A stretch of DNA of 38,172 nucleotides from Myxococcales bacterium (GTDB taxonomy: Bacteria > Myxococcota_A > Polyangia > Haliangiales > Haliangiaceae): contig SXJR01000196.1 of the NCBI GenBank assembly GCA_005779305.1, positions 1 to 38,172 of the forward strand, read 5' to 3'. The notes beneath the pieces were generated by a model. The model had not been told where the DNA came from. It searched no databases and saw only the letters and a program-made list of their open reading frames with translations. Positions 15,268-23,627 of this stretch are shown in pieces. Each line of letters begins with the position of its first letter. Position 1 is the stretch's first letter. The position numbers were made by a program, and so were the translations under genes.

Positions 15268-15759
15268 TCACGCTATGGGCCGAATCCAGAAGTCTTGCGG
15301 CGCATTGAGCGGGAATCCCCATTCCTGTTCATAGGAGTTCTCCGCGATCAGGACTCCTTCCTCGAAGCGGAGTCCCGAAAAGGGGTTGGAGCACTCAAAG
15401 AACGCGAACCAGATCAGCCGATTCGTATTCTTCGCGCAAACCGCGACGTAGCCCTCGTTTCCCATCTGGCCTTCGCCGCAGCTCAACCGGAGGTTCAGGC
15501 CTTCGGGAATGATGCTGTCGCACTCGGTGAGATGAACCCAAGCGCCATTGTTTTCAGCTAGCACCGACGAAACCGAGGACTCTCCCAGAAAGGTGATTGC
15601 CGTTACCAGCCCAGATCCGGACCGGGCTTTCTTGCCCTCGCACGGCAGGAAGGCTCCTGCTGCAAAGACGATTCCCTGGACATGGAGGCCGAACCCTTCG
15701 GCCCATTTTTCCTGGAGCAATGACGAGATGCGATCCTCGTTGCGGTCGTTCATTTCCAT
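15268..15759 (-). CDS. Orphan protein, 163 residues, with atypically low GC
   Basis: Starts at ATG 15759, with AGGA about 8 bases upstream; ATG 15753 is an alternative. Soluble, no signal peptide or membrane helix. It contains Cys residues in FLPCEGKK, HLTECDS, RLSCGEG, AVCAKN and FFECSNP, and a C-terminal WGFPLNAPQDFWIRP segment. I do not recognise a family. By eye its codons use A and T at third positions far more than all neighbours (for example GAA, AAA, ATT, CTT-type codons), so it was probably acquired recently from a lower-GC donor. It lies between the IS21 remnant and an integrase relic. An immunity or cargo protein of a mobile element is possible, but nothing in the sequence proves that. 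Confidence 0.65.
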   Translation of the reverse strand: MEMNDRNEDRISSLLQEKWAEGFGLHVQGIVFAAGAFLPCEGKKARSGSGLVTAITFLGESSVSSVLAENNGAWVHLTECDSIIPEGLNLRLSCGEGQMGNEGYVAVCAKNTNRLIWFAFFECSNPFSGLRFEEGVLIAENSYEQEWGFPLNAPQDFWIRPIA

Positions 15760-15772
15760 ACCACTGTCCTAC

Positions 15773-15842
15773 GAATGAGTGCGGCGTCAGCGTCTGCAGC
15801 GCCAGCAGCTCGCCCATCCGCATCCCGGTCCGCAAGCGAACT
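15773..15842 (-). pseudogene. Tyrosine recombinase (phage integrase) relic with catalytic boxes fused by deletion
   Basis: On the minus strand a stretch of about 23 codons reads LRTGMRMGELLALQ followed directly by TLTPHSF. The first part is the box I region of tyrosine recombinases (TGxRxGELLAL, containing the first catalytic Arg); the second resembles the box II entry (LTPHxxRH), normally about 100 residues further on. The join suggests an internal deletion. Nothing functional remains. It marks the edge of the accessory region next to the lipoprotein gene at 15859. Confidence 0.55.
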
Positions 15843-15858
15843 CTGATACCGTCGGCGC

Positions 15859-17112
15859 ATGCGCCTCCTCCCGGTCCTGGCGGTCGCACTGATCGCCGGC
15901 TGCGGCGGCAAGAAGCGCGACGCGCCGCCGAAAGTCTCTCCGGATACGGCCGTGGCCGTTGTGCCAGACCCGCCGCTTCCCGCGCTGGCCCCGAGTCGTC
16001 TCGACGACGGCGCTGAGGTCGCCCGGATCGAGGCCGCGCTGATCGCACGCCTGCGCGCCAATCAGCGCCGCGAGTGCCCCGACGACGCCGCGCGACGCGC
16101 GATGATCGGCGCCGGCGGCGACCCGCTCGCGGCGTGCGCGCGAGACTTCGCCGCGCTCGGCGACGCTGGCCGCGCGGCCAACGCGACCTGTACGTCGGCC
16201 TCGCTGAAGGTCTGCACGGCGACGCCGCTCACCGAGCCGCCCGCCGAGCTGGCCGCGTTGCTCGATCGGTGCGCCCAACCGGTGGTGGCGGGGATCGCGG
16301 CGGTGCTGCGGAACGCCACGCCTGGATGCTCGCCGCTCCTGGCGGGTCGAGGTCCGATGGTGGCGCTCGAGATGCTCCACCTCGGCCAGATCGCGATCGC
16401 CCAGGCCCGGGAGCTGGCGCGCGGCGGAGCCCCGACGGCCGGGATTCGCCTGCTGCTCGACCTCGAGCGGCTCCTGACCGCGCAGGCCGGCACCGACCTC
16501 GGCGACATCGGCGCAGCGCAGTCGATGTCGCTGGCCCCTCGGATCGCGGCGAACCTGGCGCGGATCGTCCAGGACGCGCCTCCGTCGGACGCCGATCGGA
16601 TCGTGCTCGCCGCGGAGCTCGACGCTGTGGTCGCGGCGATTCCCGACTGGGCGACCGCGACCGCGAGCGAGGACCTCGACATGCTCCTCGGCGTCGCCTG
16701 GCCGCTCCGGGAGCCGGCCTTCGACCTGGGGATCCCGGATCGGGACGGTCCGGCGCAACCGCCGAAGATGCCGCCCGGGGCCAAGCTGACGCCGCGCGAG
16801 CTCTACGGGTTGCTGATCTCCGCGGGCGCGCAGATGTCCAAGGAGCGTGCGGCGGCCTGTCGCGCGATCCCGCCGGAGGCGTGCGCCGAGGCGCTGTCGC
16901 GCAAGGGCGGCTCCGACGACGACTGGCTCGAGTACGTGATGCGCGGGGTCGACGGCGATCCAACGCCGGAGATGCGCGGGCACGCGATCCCGCCGATCGT
17001 CGCGGCGATGCACCGACAGGCGGCCGAGCAACCACGCGAGCTCGCGCACCGCCTGGCCAGGCTTGCCGAGTCGCGCGCCGCGCTATGCCACGGCGTCGCG
17101 GGTTGCCGCTGA
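15859..17112 (+). CDS. Lipoprotein of unknown function, 417 residues
   Basis: The signal peptide MRLLPVLAVALIAGC carries a clear lipobox (IAGC, lipid Cys 15), so the protein is anchored to a membrane. A Pro/Val-rich linker (about 20-45) is followed by a mainly helical domain of about 350 residues rich in Ala, Leu and Arg, with eight or more Cys residues (CTSASLKVC, LLDRCAQP, GCSPLL, ACRAIPPEACAEAL, LCHGVAGC) that could form disulfides in the periplasm. No known domain is recognised. ATG 15859 is the natural start because the signal peptide begins there. It is the first undisturbed gene after the accessory region and runs in the same direction as the metallopeptidase gene 63 bases downstream. 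Confidence 0.78.
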   Translation: MRLLPVLAVALIAGCGGKKRDAPPKVSPDTAVAVVPDPPLPALAPSRLDDGAEVARIEAALIARLRANQRRECPDDAARRAMIGAGGDPLAACARDFAALGDAGRAANATCTSASLKVCTATPLTEPPAELAALLDRCAQPVVAGIAAVLRNATPGCSPLLAGRGPMVALEMLHLGQIAIAQARELARGGAPTAGIRLLLDLERLLTAQAGTDLGDIGAAQSMSLAPRIAANLARIVQDAPPSDADRIVLAAELDAVVAAIPDWATATASEDLDMLLGVAWPLREPAFDLGIPDRDGPAQPPKMPPGAKLTPRELYGLLISAGAQMSKERAAACRAIPPEACAEALSRKGGSDDDWLEYVMRGVDGDPTPEMRGHAIPPIVAAMHRQAAEQPRELAHRLARLAESRAALCHGVAGCR

Positions 17113-17175
17113 GCGATCCTGCCACAGGGCGGCGGTGAACCTGCCATCGCCGCTTCGTAGTACGTTCGAACGGTC

Positions 17176-19350
17176 GTGAGTCGCACGCTGCTCGTCTTCG
17201 TCGTCGCGCTCGCCGCGTGCGACGCACGGTCGTCGAAGCGACCGATGCCCATCGTCGCGCCGGCACCGGTGCCGGCGCCACCAATCCTGACTGGTCCCAG
17301 CGGTGCACGCGCGGAGTTGCTCGCGGAGCGCACCGACCGCGATCCGGCACAGTATCGACGCGGGAACCTCGAATTCGCCGCCAGCGAGTACAGCACCGAG
17401 GCCAACACGACCGCGGTCGCGATTCGCGCCGCACTCTCGCCGAGCGATCTCGCCGCCGTGCTCGATGAGGCGTTCGATGACGCTGGCCTCGTCGCCGCCG
17501 CCGAGCGCCGCGTCCCCGGACTTCGTGCTGCGATCCGAAAGGACCTGCCGCACTATCGCTTGGGCCCGATCGAGATCCACGGCGATCGCATCACCGGCAC
17601 GGTTCTCGCCGATGGCGAGCGACCCACGCTGGCCGCGCTCCAGGATCTCGACATCGTTGCGATGCGATTCGGCGCGAAGGGTTGGGAGCCGGTCGCGACC
17701 GCGCACCTCGCGATCACCGCGGCATCGACACCATTCGCGCTGGACGCCCCCGGCGCCGAGATCCTCGTGATCGATCCGGAATTCCTCGGTTGGCGCGACC
17801 CGGCCGATCACCCCTTGGCCGATCACGAGATCGAGCCCTTGGTCGAATGCGTGCGGGTCGGGAAGCACACGACGAGTGCACGCTATGGCATTCGCGTGGA
17901 GCTCGACATGCCGTGCGGCCAGCTCGCGACGAGCACGGTGACCCGGTTCGATCCGGGCAAGGAGAAGACGATCCGGTTGTGGATCGCACCGCACGGGCGC
18001 GACGTCACGGTGAGCGTCGACGATCGCGAGGTGCCGTTCGTGCGGGTCGACGAAGGCACGATGACGATCGAGCTCCCCGTGGCCAAACCCGTCACGATCC
18101 GCGTCGACGCGCAGCTCGATCTCGCCAAGGACCATCTCGGGCGGTTCTTCCGCCCGCTCGATCCCGCCTATGTCGGCGCAGCTTACGTATCGTCGTCACT
18201 CAAGGCCGGCAACCGGAACGACCTCGAGCTCGTCGTCGTCGCGCCGGCGGCCATGACCCCGAAGAGCGCTGGCCCGTTCACGACGCGCGATCTCGGCGAC
18301 GGGCGAATCGAAACCACGTTCCCGAAGGGCTCGCCGAGCGTCGCGTTCTCGACGGCGTGGCGGGTCGCGACGTCGTCGACCGGTGCGGTCGAGGTCGCGA
18401 TCTCCGCCGCGAGCGACGAGGTTCTCGAGGATGCCCTCGCGTTCGTCGGGTCGGCGTGGCGCGCGCTGCTCGTGCTCGGACCGATGCCTGACGAGCGAAC
18501 GTGTATCGTCGTCTCGGGCCGCGGGTTCGAGGGGCTCAACCTCGGGCGCGGGCTCATCATCGTGCCCGATATGAGGAACCGCGATCTGATCCGGCACGAG
18601 CTCGCGCACAAGTGGTTCGGCAGCTTGGTGACCGCGCGGTTCGAAGCCGACGAGGCGGCGCTGCACGAAACGCTCGCATCGATCGCCGCGCACATCGGCG
18701 CTGACCCCGATGACCTCGCCGCCACGCGGCGCCAGCGAGCGTGGCTCGTCGCGAGGGAGGCGTCCAAGCCCAGCCCGCAACCGGTCCTCGGCTTCGCGCG
18801 CGACACGACGGCGGCTCACGCGCGCACGCTCGCCTACTCGCGGGCGACGCAGATCCTGGACATGGTCGCGCTCCGCTTCGGCGACGATCGCCTGGTCGCC
18901 GCGCTCGCCGATCTCGTCGCCCGCTTCGGGCACAAGTCCGCGCGCTGGAGCGACTTGCTCGAGTCGATCCAGCGGACGTGCGGCGCTGATGCCTCGACGT
19001 GGGTGCGGGGCTGGCTCACGCGCGGCGGCGGGCCCGACATCACGATCGCGCGCGCGACGAAGATCGCGGGGGGCGTGGCCATCGAGCTCGCGCAGTCGGA
19101 GCCTCCATGGGACGCGTACGTCGAGGTCGTCGGACTCGACGCCTCTGGTACGCGCGTCGCGCGAACGGTCGTGCACGCGAACACAGCGACGACGCGCGTG
19201 ACGCTCGCCGATCCGCGCATCGAGCGCGTCGTCGTCGACCCCGAGTCTCGCACGCCCCGCCTGTACACGGCGAACTCGGAGAACCTCTCGGCCGTGCCGT
19301 CGACGGAAGACGCGGCGACACCGCCAGGAAATCGCGCGCCGGCCCGTTGA
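17176..19350 (+). CDS. M1-family-like metallopeptidase lipoprotein, divergent active site
   Basis: 724 residues from GTG 17176. The signal MSRTLLVFVVALAAC gives lipid Cys 15. The N-terminal half is beta-rich, as in M1 aminopeptidases. Residues 474-478 are HELAH followed by KWFGSLVT, the M1 zinc motif, and HETLASI supplies the third-ligand Glu (about 498). Two things differ from the family. The spacing from the second His to the Glu is 19 residues instead of the usual 18. The GAMEN substrate motif upstream is replaced by GFEGLNLGRGLII, which lacks the Glu that binds the substrate amino group. So it may be an endopeptidase, have other specificity, or be weakly active. A C-terminal helical and beta region of about 220 residues follows. 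It would act in the periplasm or at the cell surface on peptides. Confidence 0.8.
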   Translation: MSRTLLVFVVALAACDARSSKRPMPIVAPAPVPAPPILTGPSGARAELLAERTDRDPAQYRRGNLEFAASEYSTEANTTAVAIRAALSPSDLAAVLDEAFDDAGLVAAAERRVPGLRAAIRKDLPHYRLGPIEIHGDRITGTVLADGERPTLAALQDLDIVAMRFGAKGWEPVATAHLAITAASTPFALDAPGAEILVIDPEFLGWRDPADHPLADHEIEPLVECVRVGKHTTSARYGIRVELDMPCGQLATSTVTRFDPGKEKTIRLWIAPHGRDVTVSVDDREVPFVRVDEGTMTIELPVAKPVTIRVDAQLDLAKDHLGRFFRPLDPAYVGAAYVSSSLKAGNRNDLELVVVAPAAMTPKSAGPFTTRDLGDGRIETTFPKGSPSVAFSTAWRVATSSTGAVEVAISAASDEVLEDALAFVGSAWRALLVLGPMPDERTCIVVSGRGFEGLNLGRGLIIVPDMRNRDLIRHELAHKWFGSLVTARFEADEAALHETLASIAAHIGADPDDLAATRRQRAWLVAREASKPSPQPVLGFARDTTAAHARTLAYSRATQILDMVALRFGDDRLVAALADLVARFGHKSARWSDLLESIQRTCGADASTWVRGWLTRGGGPDITIARATKIAGGVAIELAQSEPPWDAYVEVVGLDASGTRVARTVVHANTATTRVTLADPRIERVVVDPESRTPRLYTANSENLSAVPSTEDAATPPGNRAPAR

Positions 19351-19452
19351 GCCGCGTCTCGGCGTGCGCTACGGCCCGCAGTAGGGGGCGAGCGAGCGAT
19401 CGCCGGCCTCGACGAACACGCCGGTACCGCCGCGGAGCGCGGCGCGCCCACC

Positions 19453-21669
19453 CTACTCCGGGACGCTGAATCCGGGCTCGCCGGCGACCGACAGGAAGAA
19501 GCCCCAGACGTCGGCCTGCTCCTTGAACTGCTGGTCGCGCGTCGAGCCGACGCCGTGGCCGGCGTCGCCGTCGATGCGCAACAGGATCGGCTTGCCGCTC
19601 GAGCTCGCCTTCATCATCCGCGCCGCCATCTTGGCGCTCATCCACGGCGCCACACGGGCGTCGTTGAGCCCCACCGTGAACACCGTCGCCGGGTACGCGG
19701 CGCCGTCCTCGACGTGCTGATATGGGTCCATCGCGAGGATCTGCGTGAACCCGGCCTCGGTCTCGGGATCGCCGAGCTCGGCCTTCTGGTTGGCGCCGTT
19801 GCTGGCGTGGAGCATGCGCACCGGGTTGACCAGCCCGACCTTGATGTTGGCCGCGGCGAACAGCTCGGGGCGAGCGGTGATCGCGCGCCCGACCAGGATG
19901 CCGCCCAAGCTGCCGCCCTGGATCGCCAGCCGGGTGTTGCTGGTGTAGCCCTTGGCGACCAGGTGTTCGCCGCACGCGATGATGTCGTTGACCCCGTTCA
20001 TCTTCTTGTCGCCCTTGCCGTCGAAGTACCACTGCTGGCCCTTCTCGCCGCCGCCGCGGACGTGGGCGATCGCGAACACGCCCCCGCGTTCGAGCCACGC
20101 CAGCGGGCCGGCGTCGAACGAGGGGTCTAGCGAGAAGCCGTAGCCGCCGTAGCCGAGCACGATCGCCGGGTGCGAGCCGTCGAGCGTCAGATCCGCGCGC
20201 CGCAGGATCGACAAAGGCACCCGCGTCCCGTCGGCGCTGGTCGCCTCGACTTCCTCGGCGACGATCGCCGAGAAGTCAGCGCCGCTGGTGGTGCCGAGAT
20301 TGGCCAGCACGGGCTCGCCCTTGGCGCCGACCGCGAAGAACGTGGTCGGGCGGATCCAGCTGTTGAGCGAGAACATCGCGCCGACGCGCAGTGGATCGAC
20401 GATCGGGCCGACGGCCATGCCGGCGTAGGGCAGCGCGACCGCCGTCGCCTTCGTGGCCTTCCACGGCTTCCGGTAGAGCGTTGACTGCCCGACGCGGGTC
20501 TGGATGAAGTAGAGCGCGTCCTTGGCGGCGGCGACCCCGGTCAGGCGCGCTTCGCGATCCTCGGCGACCTCGACCCGGGCCTTCGCGATCGACGGCGTGG
20601 CCAGCGGCACCGACAGGAGCTGGAAGTTCGCCGCGCCCTTGAAGCTCTGCAGGTAAAGCCGATCGCCCTGGACGAACGAGGCCAGAGCCTGATCGTCGTA
20701 GTCGGCGACCACCGTCCACCGGGTGGCAGCGGCGCCGGTCTTGTCGATCGCCGACAGCTTGGCGACCGCGATCCGTTGCTCGGTGCGCGCGCCCAGGCCC
20801 AGCGCGATCACCCACGTCGTGCCCGGCGCGACCGTGACCATCGGGAACTCCTCGGGGGCGATCGCCAGGGTCGGTGACCTGTCGGCGACCAGGATGTCGA
20901 CGTCGTCGGCGACCGGGGTCCCGACCAGGTGGAGCCGGACCTTCATGTTCTGGATCGGATCGCCGCCCGGCGCCGGCTCGACCATCTGGGTGTAGAAGTA
21001 GCCCGACCCGTCGGGTAACCACTGCGCGCTGAACTCGCCCCACACCATCGGGATGCTGTCGGGCAGCACCTCGCCGGTCCCGACCTTCATCAGCAGGATC
21101 GAGCTGATCTCGCTGCCGCCGGTCGAGAGAGCGTAGGTGACGTACTCGCCGTCGGGCGACACGCTGTACGAGTCGAGCGAGGCGTGCCCGCCTTGTCCTG
21201 CGATCGTCGACGGATCGACGAGCACGCGCTCGGCGCCGTCCGGATCGCGCACCATGAGGACCGGCAGCGAGGCGCCGGCGGCGGTGTGGTAGTAGAACGT
21301 CCGGCCGCCGGCGAGCTGGACATAGTCCGATGACGCCAGGTCGTCGCCGAGCTCACGGATCCGGGCCAGGAGCCGGTCGCGCTCGGGGACACGCTCGAAC
21401 CAGGCGGCGGCGTGGGCGCCGTGGGCGCGCATCCAGGTGTCGCGCTCGGCGTTGTCGGCGCCCTCCATCCACCGGTAGGGATCGGCGACCCGCACGCCGA
21501 ACAGCTCCTCCACCGTGTCGACGATCCGCGCGACCGGCGGACCGGACGGCGGGGGCTTGGCGTCGTCATCCCCTGGCGGCGGTCTCTTGTCGGGGAGCGT
21601 CCTGACGGGGGACGAGGACCCGCTGCACGCGGCGATGACTCCGAGGAGGACGGTGAGTACGGCGCGCAT
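19453..21669 (-). CDS. Prolyl oligopeptidase family (S9A) serine peptidase, lipoprotein
   Basis: About 738 residues. ATG 21669 is preferred over ATG 21678 because AGGA lies 8 bases before it; MRAVLTVLLGVIAAC gives lipid Cys 15. After a Pro-rich linker, DPYRWMEGADNAE is the standard S9A N-terminal motif, followed by the propeller region and the C-terminal hydrolase domain. The catalytic residues are visible: Ser 587 in GGSLGG (usually GGSNGG), Asp 670 in GLNDARV and His 705 in GDAGHG. GYGGYGFSLDPSF and AHVRGGGEKG are further S9A landmarks. It cleaves short peptides after proline, here on the outside of the inner membrane or at the surface. It converges with the M1-like peptidase gene across about 100 bases that hold no gene. 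Confidence 0.93.
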   Translation of the reverse strand: MRAVLTVLLGVIAACSGSSSPVRTLPDKRPPPGDDDAKPPPSGPPVARIVDTVEELFGVRVADPYRWMEGADNAERDTWMRAHGAHAAAWFERVPERDRLLARIRELGDDLASSDYVQLAGGRTFYYHTAAGASLPVLMVRDPDGAERVLVDPSTIAGQGGHASLDSYSVSPDGEYVTYALSTGGSEISSILLMKVGTGEVLPDSIPMVWGEFSAQWLPDGSGYFYTQMVEPAPGGDPIQNMKVRLHLVGTPVADDVDILVADRSPTLAIAPEEFPMVTVAPGTTWVIALGLGARTEQRIAVAKLSAIDKTGAAATRWTVVADYDDQALASFVQGDRLYLQSFKGAANFQLLSVPLATPSIAKARVEVAEDREARLTGVAAAKDALYFIQTRVGQSTLYRKPWKATKATAVALPYAGMAVGPIVDPLRVGAMFSLNSWIRPTTFFAVGAKGEPVLANLGTTSGADFSAIVAEEVEATSADGTRVPLSILRRADLTLDGSHPAIVLGYGGYGFSLDPSFDAGPLAWLERGGVFAIAHVRGGGEKGQQWYFDGKGDKKMNGVNDIIACGEHLVAKGYTSNTRLAIQGGSLGGILVGRAITARPELFAAANIKVGLVNPVRMLHASNGANQKAELGDPETEAGFTQILAMDPYQHVEDGAAYPATVFTVGLNDARVAPWMSAKMAARMMKASSSGKPILLRIDGDAGHGVGSTRDQQFKEQADVWGFFLSVAGEPGFSVPE

Positions 21670-21764
21670 GATGGGCATCCTGTCACCGCGACGGATGGCG
21701 CGCCAGAGAACACGCCGTGGGCGACCTCAGAGATGACGTCGTAGCGCCATGGCGGTGGCGCAGT

Positions 21765-22844
21765 CTAGCGGAGAGGCGCCGCGCCGAGGTGCTCCATCAG
21801 GAGCTTGATCAGCTCCGGCGGCGGACTCACGCTCGGCTCCTCGATCGAGTCCTTGTCGTGCTCGTACTTGAGGATGTCGAGCCCGCGGAACACGTCGCGG
21901 ACACGCGGCGTGAGAAGCCCGAGCCGGTTCAGGTTGGGGACGATCTTCGAGAACATCATCGCCCGCATCCCCTTCTGGAACGGTGACTGCATCATCCAGG
22001 GCAGCCACACCTTCCGGTCGAAGCCGAGCCGGTCGAGCACCTGGGTCGGGACCAGTCGCTCGTACAGCAGGTGCGCCGCCTCGCAGATGAAGTCTTCGCG
22101 ATAGCGCCGCTCGGCCTCGGTCATCTCCTGGGCGTAGAGCTTGCGCAGGGACATCACGCCGAACGCGACGTGCCGAGCTTCGTCGGCCATGATGCGCGCG
22201 GTGATGTCCTGGATGAGCGGCTCGCCGGACATCGTCATGCGCACGGTGCCGAACGCGGCCAGCGCCAGGCCCTCGACCATGATCTGCATGCCGAGGTACG
22301 TCACGTCCCAGTTCGAGTCGGAGACGATGTCGTCGAGGAGGGTCTCGAGCGCGGGCTGAACCTCGTAGGAGATGCCCAGCTTCTCGGTGAGGTAGCGGTG
22401 GTAGACCTCCACGTGGCGCGCCTCGTCCATGACCTGGACCGCGGCGTAGAACTTGGCTTCCGCCCACGGCACCGTCTCGACGATGCGGGCGGAGGCGAGC
22501 AACGCGCCCTGCTCGCCGTGCAGGAACTGCGACAGCATCAGCGCGTTCTGGTGGGTGCGGAACTCGATGGCCTCCTCGGCGCCCAGCCGCCGCGGCGCCT
22601 GCAGGACGTCGTTGAAGAACCCCTGCACGTTCATCTGCGCCGACATCCGCGCCACGTCGACCGAGCGCGACCAGTCGATCTCGGTGGCGTTCCAGCTGAG
22701 CGTCTTCCCCTTCTCGTACAGCGCCATCAACTTCGCCTCGTCGAGGGCGTACTGCCAGTCGAAGACGGTCTTGATGGTGCTCTCGACTCCGTGGTGAGTC
22801 CCGCTGGCGGGCCGTGGCAGCGGGTTGTTCTGCGTGTACTCCAT
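21765..22844 (-). CDS. Ferritin-like diiron oxygenase (R2/AurF-like)
   Basis: 359 residues, cytoplasmic, mostly helical. The six diiron ligands are all visible: Glu 111 (HGEQGALL), Glu 141 and His 144 (MDEARHVE), Glu 191 (MVEGLALAAF) and Glu 222 and His 225 (DEARHVAFG). That E...ExxH...E...ExxH pattern is the ferritin-like oxygenase or RNR-R2 fold; no radical-transfer tail is evident, so an oxygenase or N-oxygenase role is more likely than ribonucleotide reduction. The ATG has a strong ribosome site (GGAGGAG, 5 bases before). It follows the TetR gene by 35 bases on the same strand, which suggests one transcript controlled by that regulator. The substrate is not predictable from the sequence; aromatic amines or fatty acyl chains are known for relatives. 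Confidence 0.88.
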   Translation of the reverse strand: MEYTQNNPLPRPASGTHHGVESTIKTVFDWQYALDEAKLMALYEKGKTLSWNATEIDWSRSVDVARMSAQMNVQGFFNDVLQAPRRLGAEEAIEFRTHQNALMLSQFLHGEQGALLASARIVETVPWAEAKFYAAVQVMDEARHVEVYHRYLTEKLGISYEVQPALETLLDDIVSDSNWDVTYLGMQIMVEGLALAAFGTVRMTMSGEPLIQDITARIMADEARHVAFGVMSLRKLYAQEMTEAERRYREDFICEAAHLLYERLVPTQVLDRLGFDRKVWLPWMMQSPFQKGMRAMMFSKIVPNLNRLGLLTPRVRDVFRGLDILKYEHDKDSIEEPSVSPPPELIKLLMEHLGAAPLR

Positions 22845-22879
22845 CGTCGCTCCTCCGTCGGTCGTTCCTGGTTGGTGCG

Positions 22880-23533
22880 TCAGGTGATGCCCAGGTAGCG
22901 CACGAACATGTGCTCGAGCTCGACCACCATCTCGTTCTCCGACAGCGCGCGCCCGCGGGCCCGGGTCGGTCCGAACACGGCCTCGGCCCGCATGGTCGAG
23001 AGCACCATCTGGATCGCGAACTCGACCGCGCGCTCGGGGTCAGGGTGGCCGATCTCGGCGCTCCGGGTCAGCACCAGCGCCCCGACGCGCTCGACGATCT
23101 CGTCGCGAAACGCGCGCGTGCGCGCGTGCTTGCCCGGGTTGTGCGCCGAGGCCGCGGCGAACGCGGCGGCCAGGCGCTCGTTGCGCCGGTAGAGCCGGAC
23201 CAGCCGGCCGATCGCGGGACCGACGAACTGGCGGAGGGTCAGACCGCGAAGCCGGTCGGCATCGGTGACCACGTCGAGCAGACGGCGCATGTCCACGACG
23301 AAGCGCTCTTCGAGCGCGCACACCAGCTCGTCCTTGTCCTTGAAGCGGGCGTAGAAGCCGCCGACCGACGACCCGGCGCGCGCGACGACCTCGGGGATCG
23401 ACAGCTCGGCGCCGCCTCGTTCCTTGATGATGGCCTGGGCCGCGTCGAGCAGCCGCTCGAGGGTCTCGGCGCTACGCGCCTGCTTGGGACGCGCTACCGA
23501 GCGCAGGGTGTGGGGGCGAGCCGTCTCGGACAC
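22880..23533 (-). CDS. TetR/AcrR-family transcriptional regulator
   Basis: 217 residues from GTG 23533. An N-terminal HTH (about residues 20-65) reads RLLDAAQAIIKERGGAELSI, then EVVARAGSSVGGFYARFKDK, the typical TetR DNA-binding block with the GSVGxFYxxFxxKD recognition helix. The C-terminal ligand domain (about 75-217) is helical. A near-perfect palindrome lies immediately upstream and overlaps the putative promoter, so autorepression with co-control of the diiron oxygenase gene downstream is likely. The start codon is only about 8 bases from the expected -10, and no Shine-Dalgarno fits between them, so the message may be leaderless. The inducer is unknown, perhaps the substrate of the oxygenase. 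Confidence 0.92.
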   Translation of the reverse strand: MSETARPHTLRSVARPKQARSAETLERLLDAAQAIIKERGGAELSIPEVVARAGSSVGGFYARFKDKDELVCALEERFVVDMRRLLDVVTDADRLRGLTLRQFVGPAIGRLVRLYRRNERLAAAFAAASAHNPGKHARTRAFRDEIVERVGALVLTRSAEIGHPDPERAVEFAIQMVLSTMRAEAVFGPTRARGRALSENEMVVELEHMFVRYLGIT

Positions 23534-23540
23534 GTATAAG

Positions 23541-23570
23541 AATAAGAATCCTATTCTGATTCCTTGTCAA
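23541..23570 (-). promoter_or_regulatory. Promoter with TetR operator palindrome
   Basis: On the minus strand a perfect -35 TTGACA lies at 23570-23565. The palindrome 23541-23561 has 9-base arms AATCAGAAT and ATTCTTATT around AGG, pairing at 8 of 9 positions, with a perfect core AGAAT-N3-ATTCT. A -10 candidate TCTTAT (23547-23542, 17-base spacer) lies inside the right arm, so a bound dimer would block RNA polymerase. The stretch is strikingly AT-rich for this genome. Confidence 0.75.
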
Positions 23571-23627
23571 GCACTCTGGCGGACCTGTCGATCACCGCTC
23601 GATCCGATCAGGGCGTGCAGGTATGGC

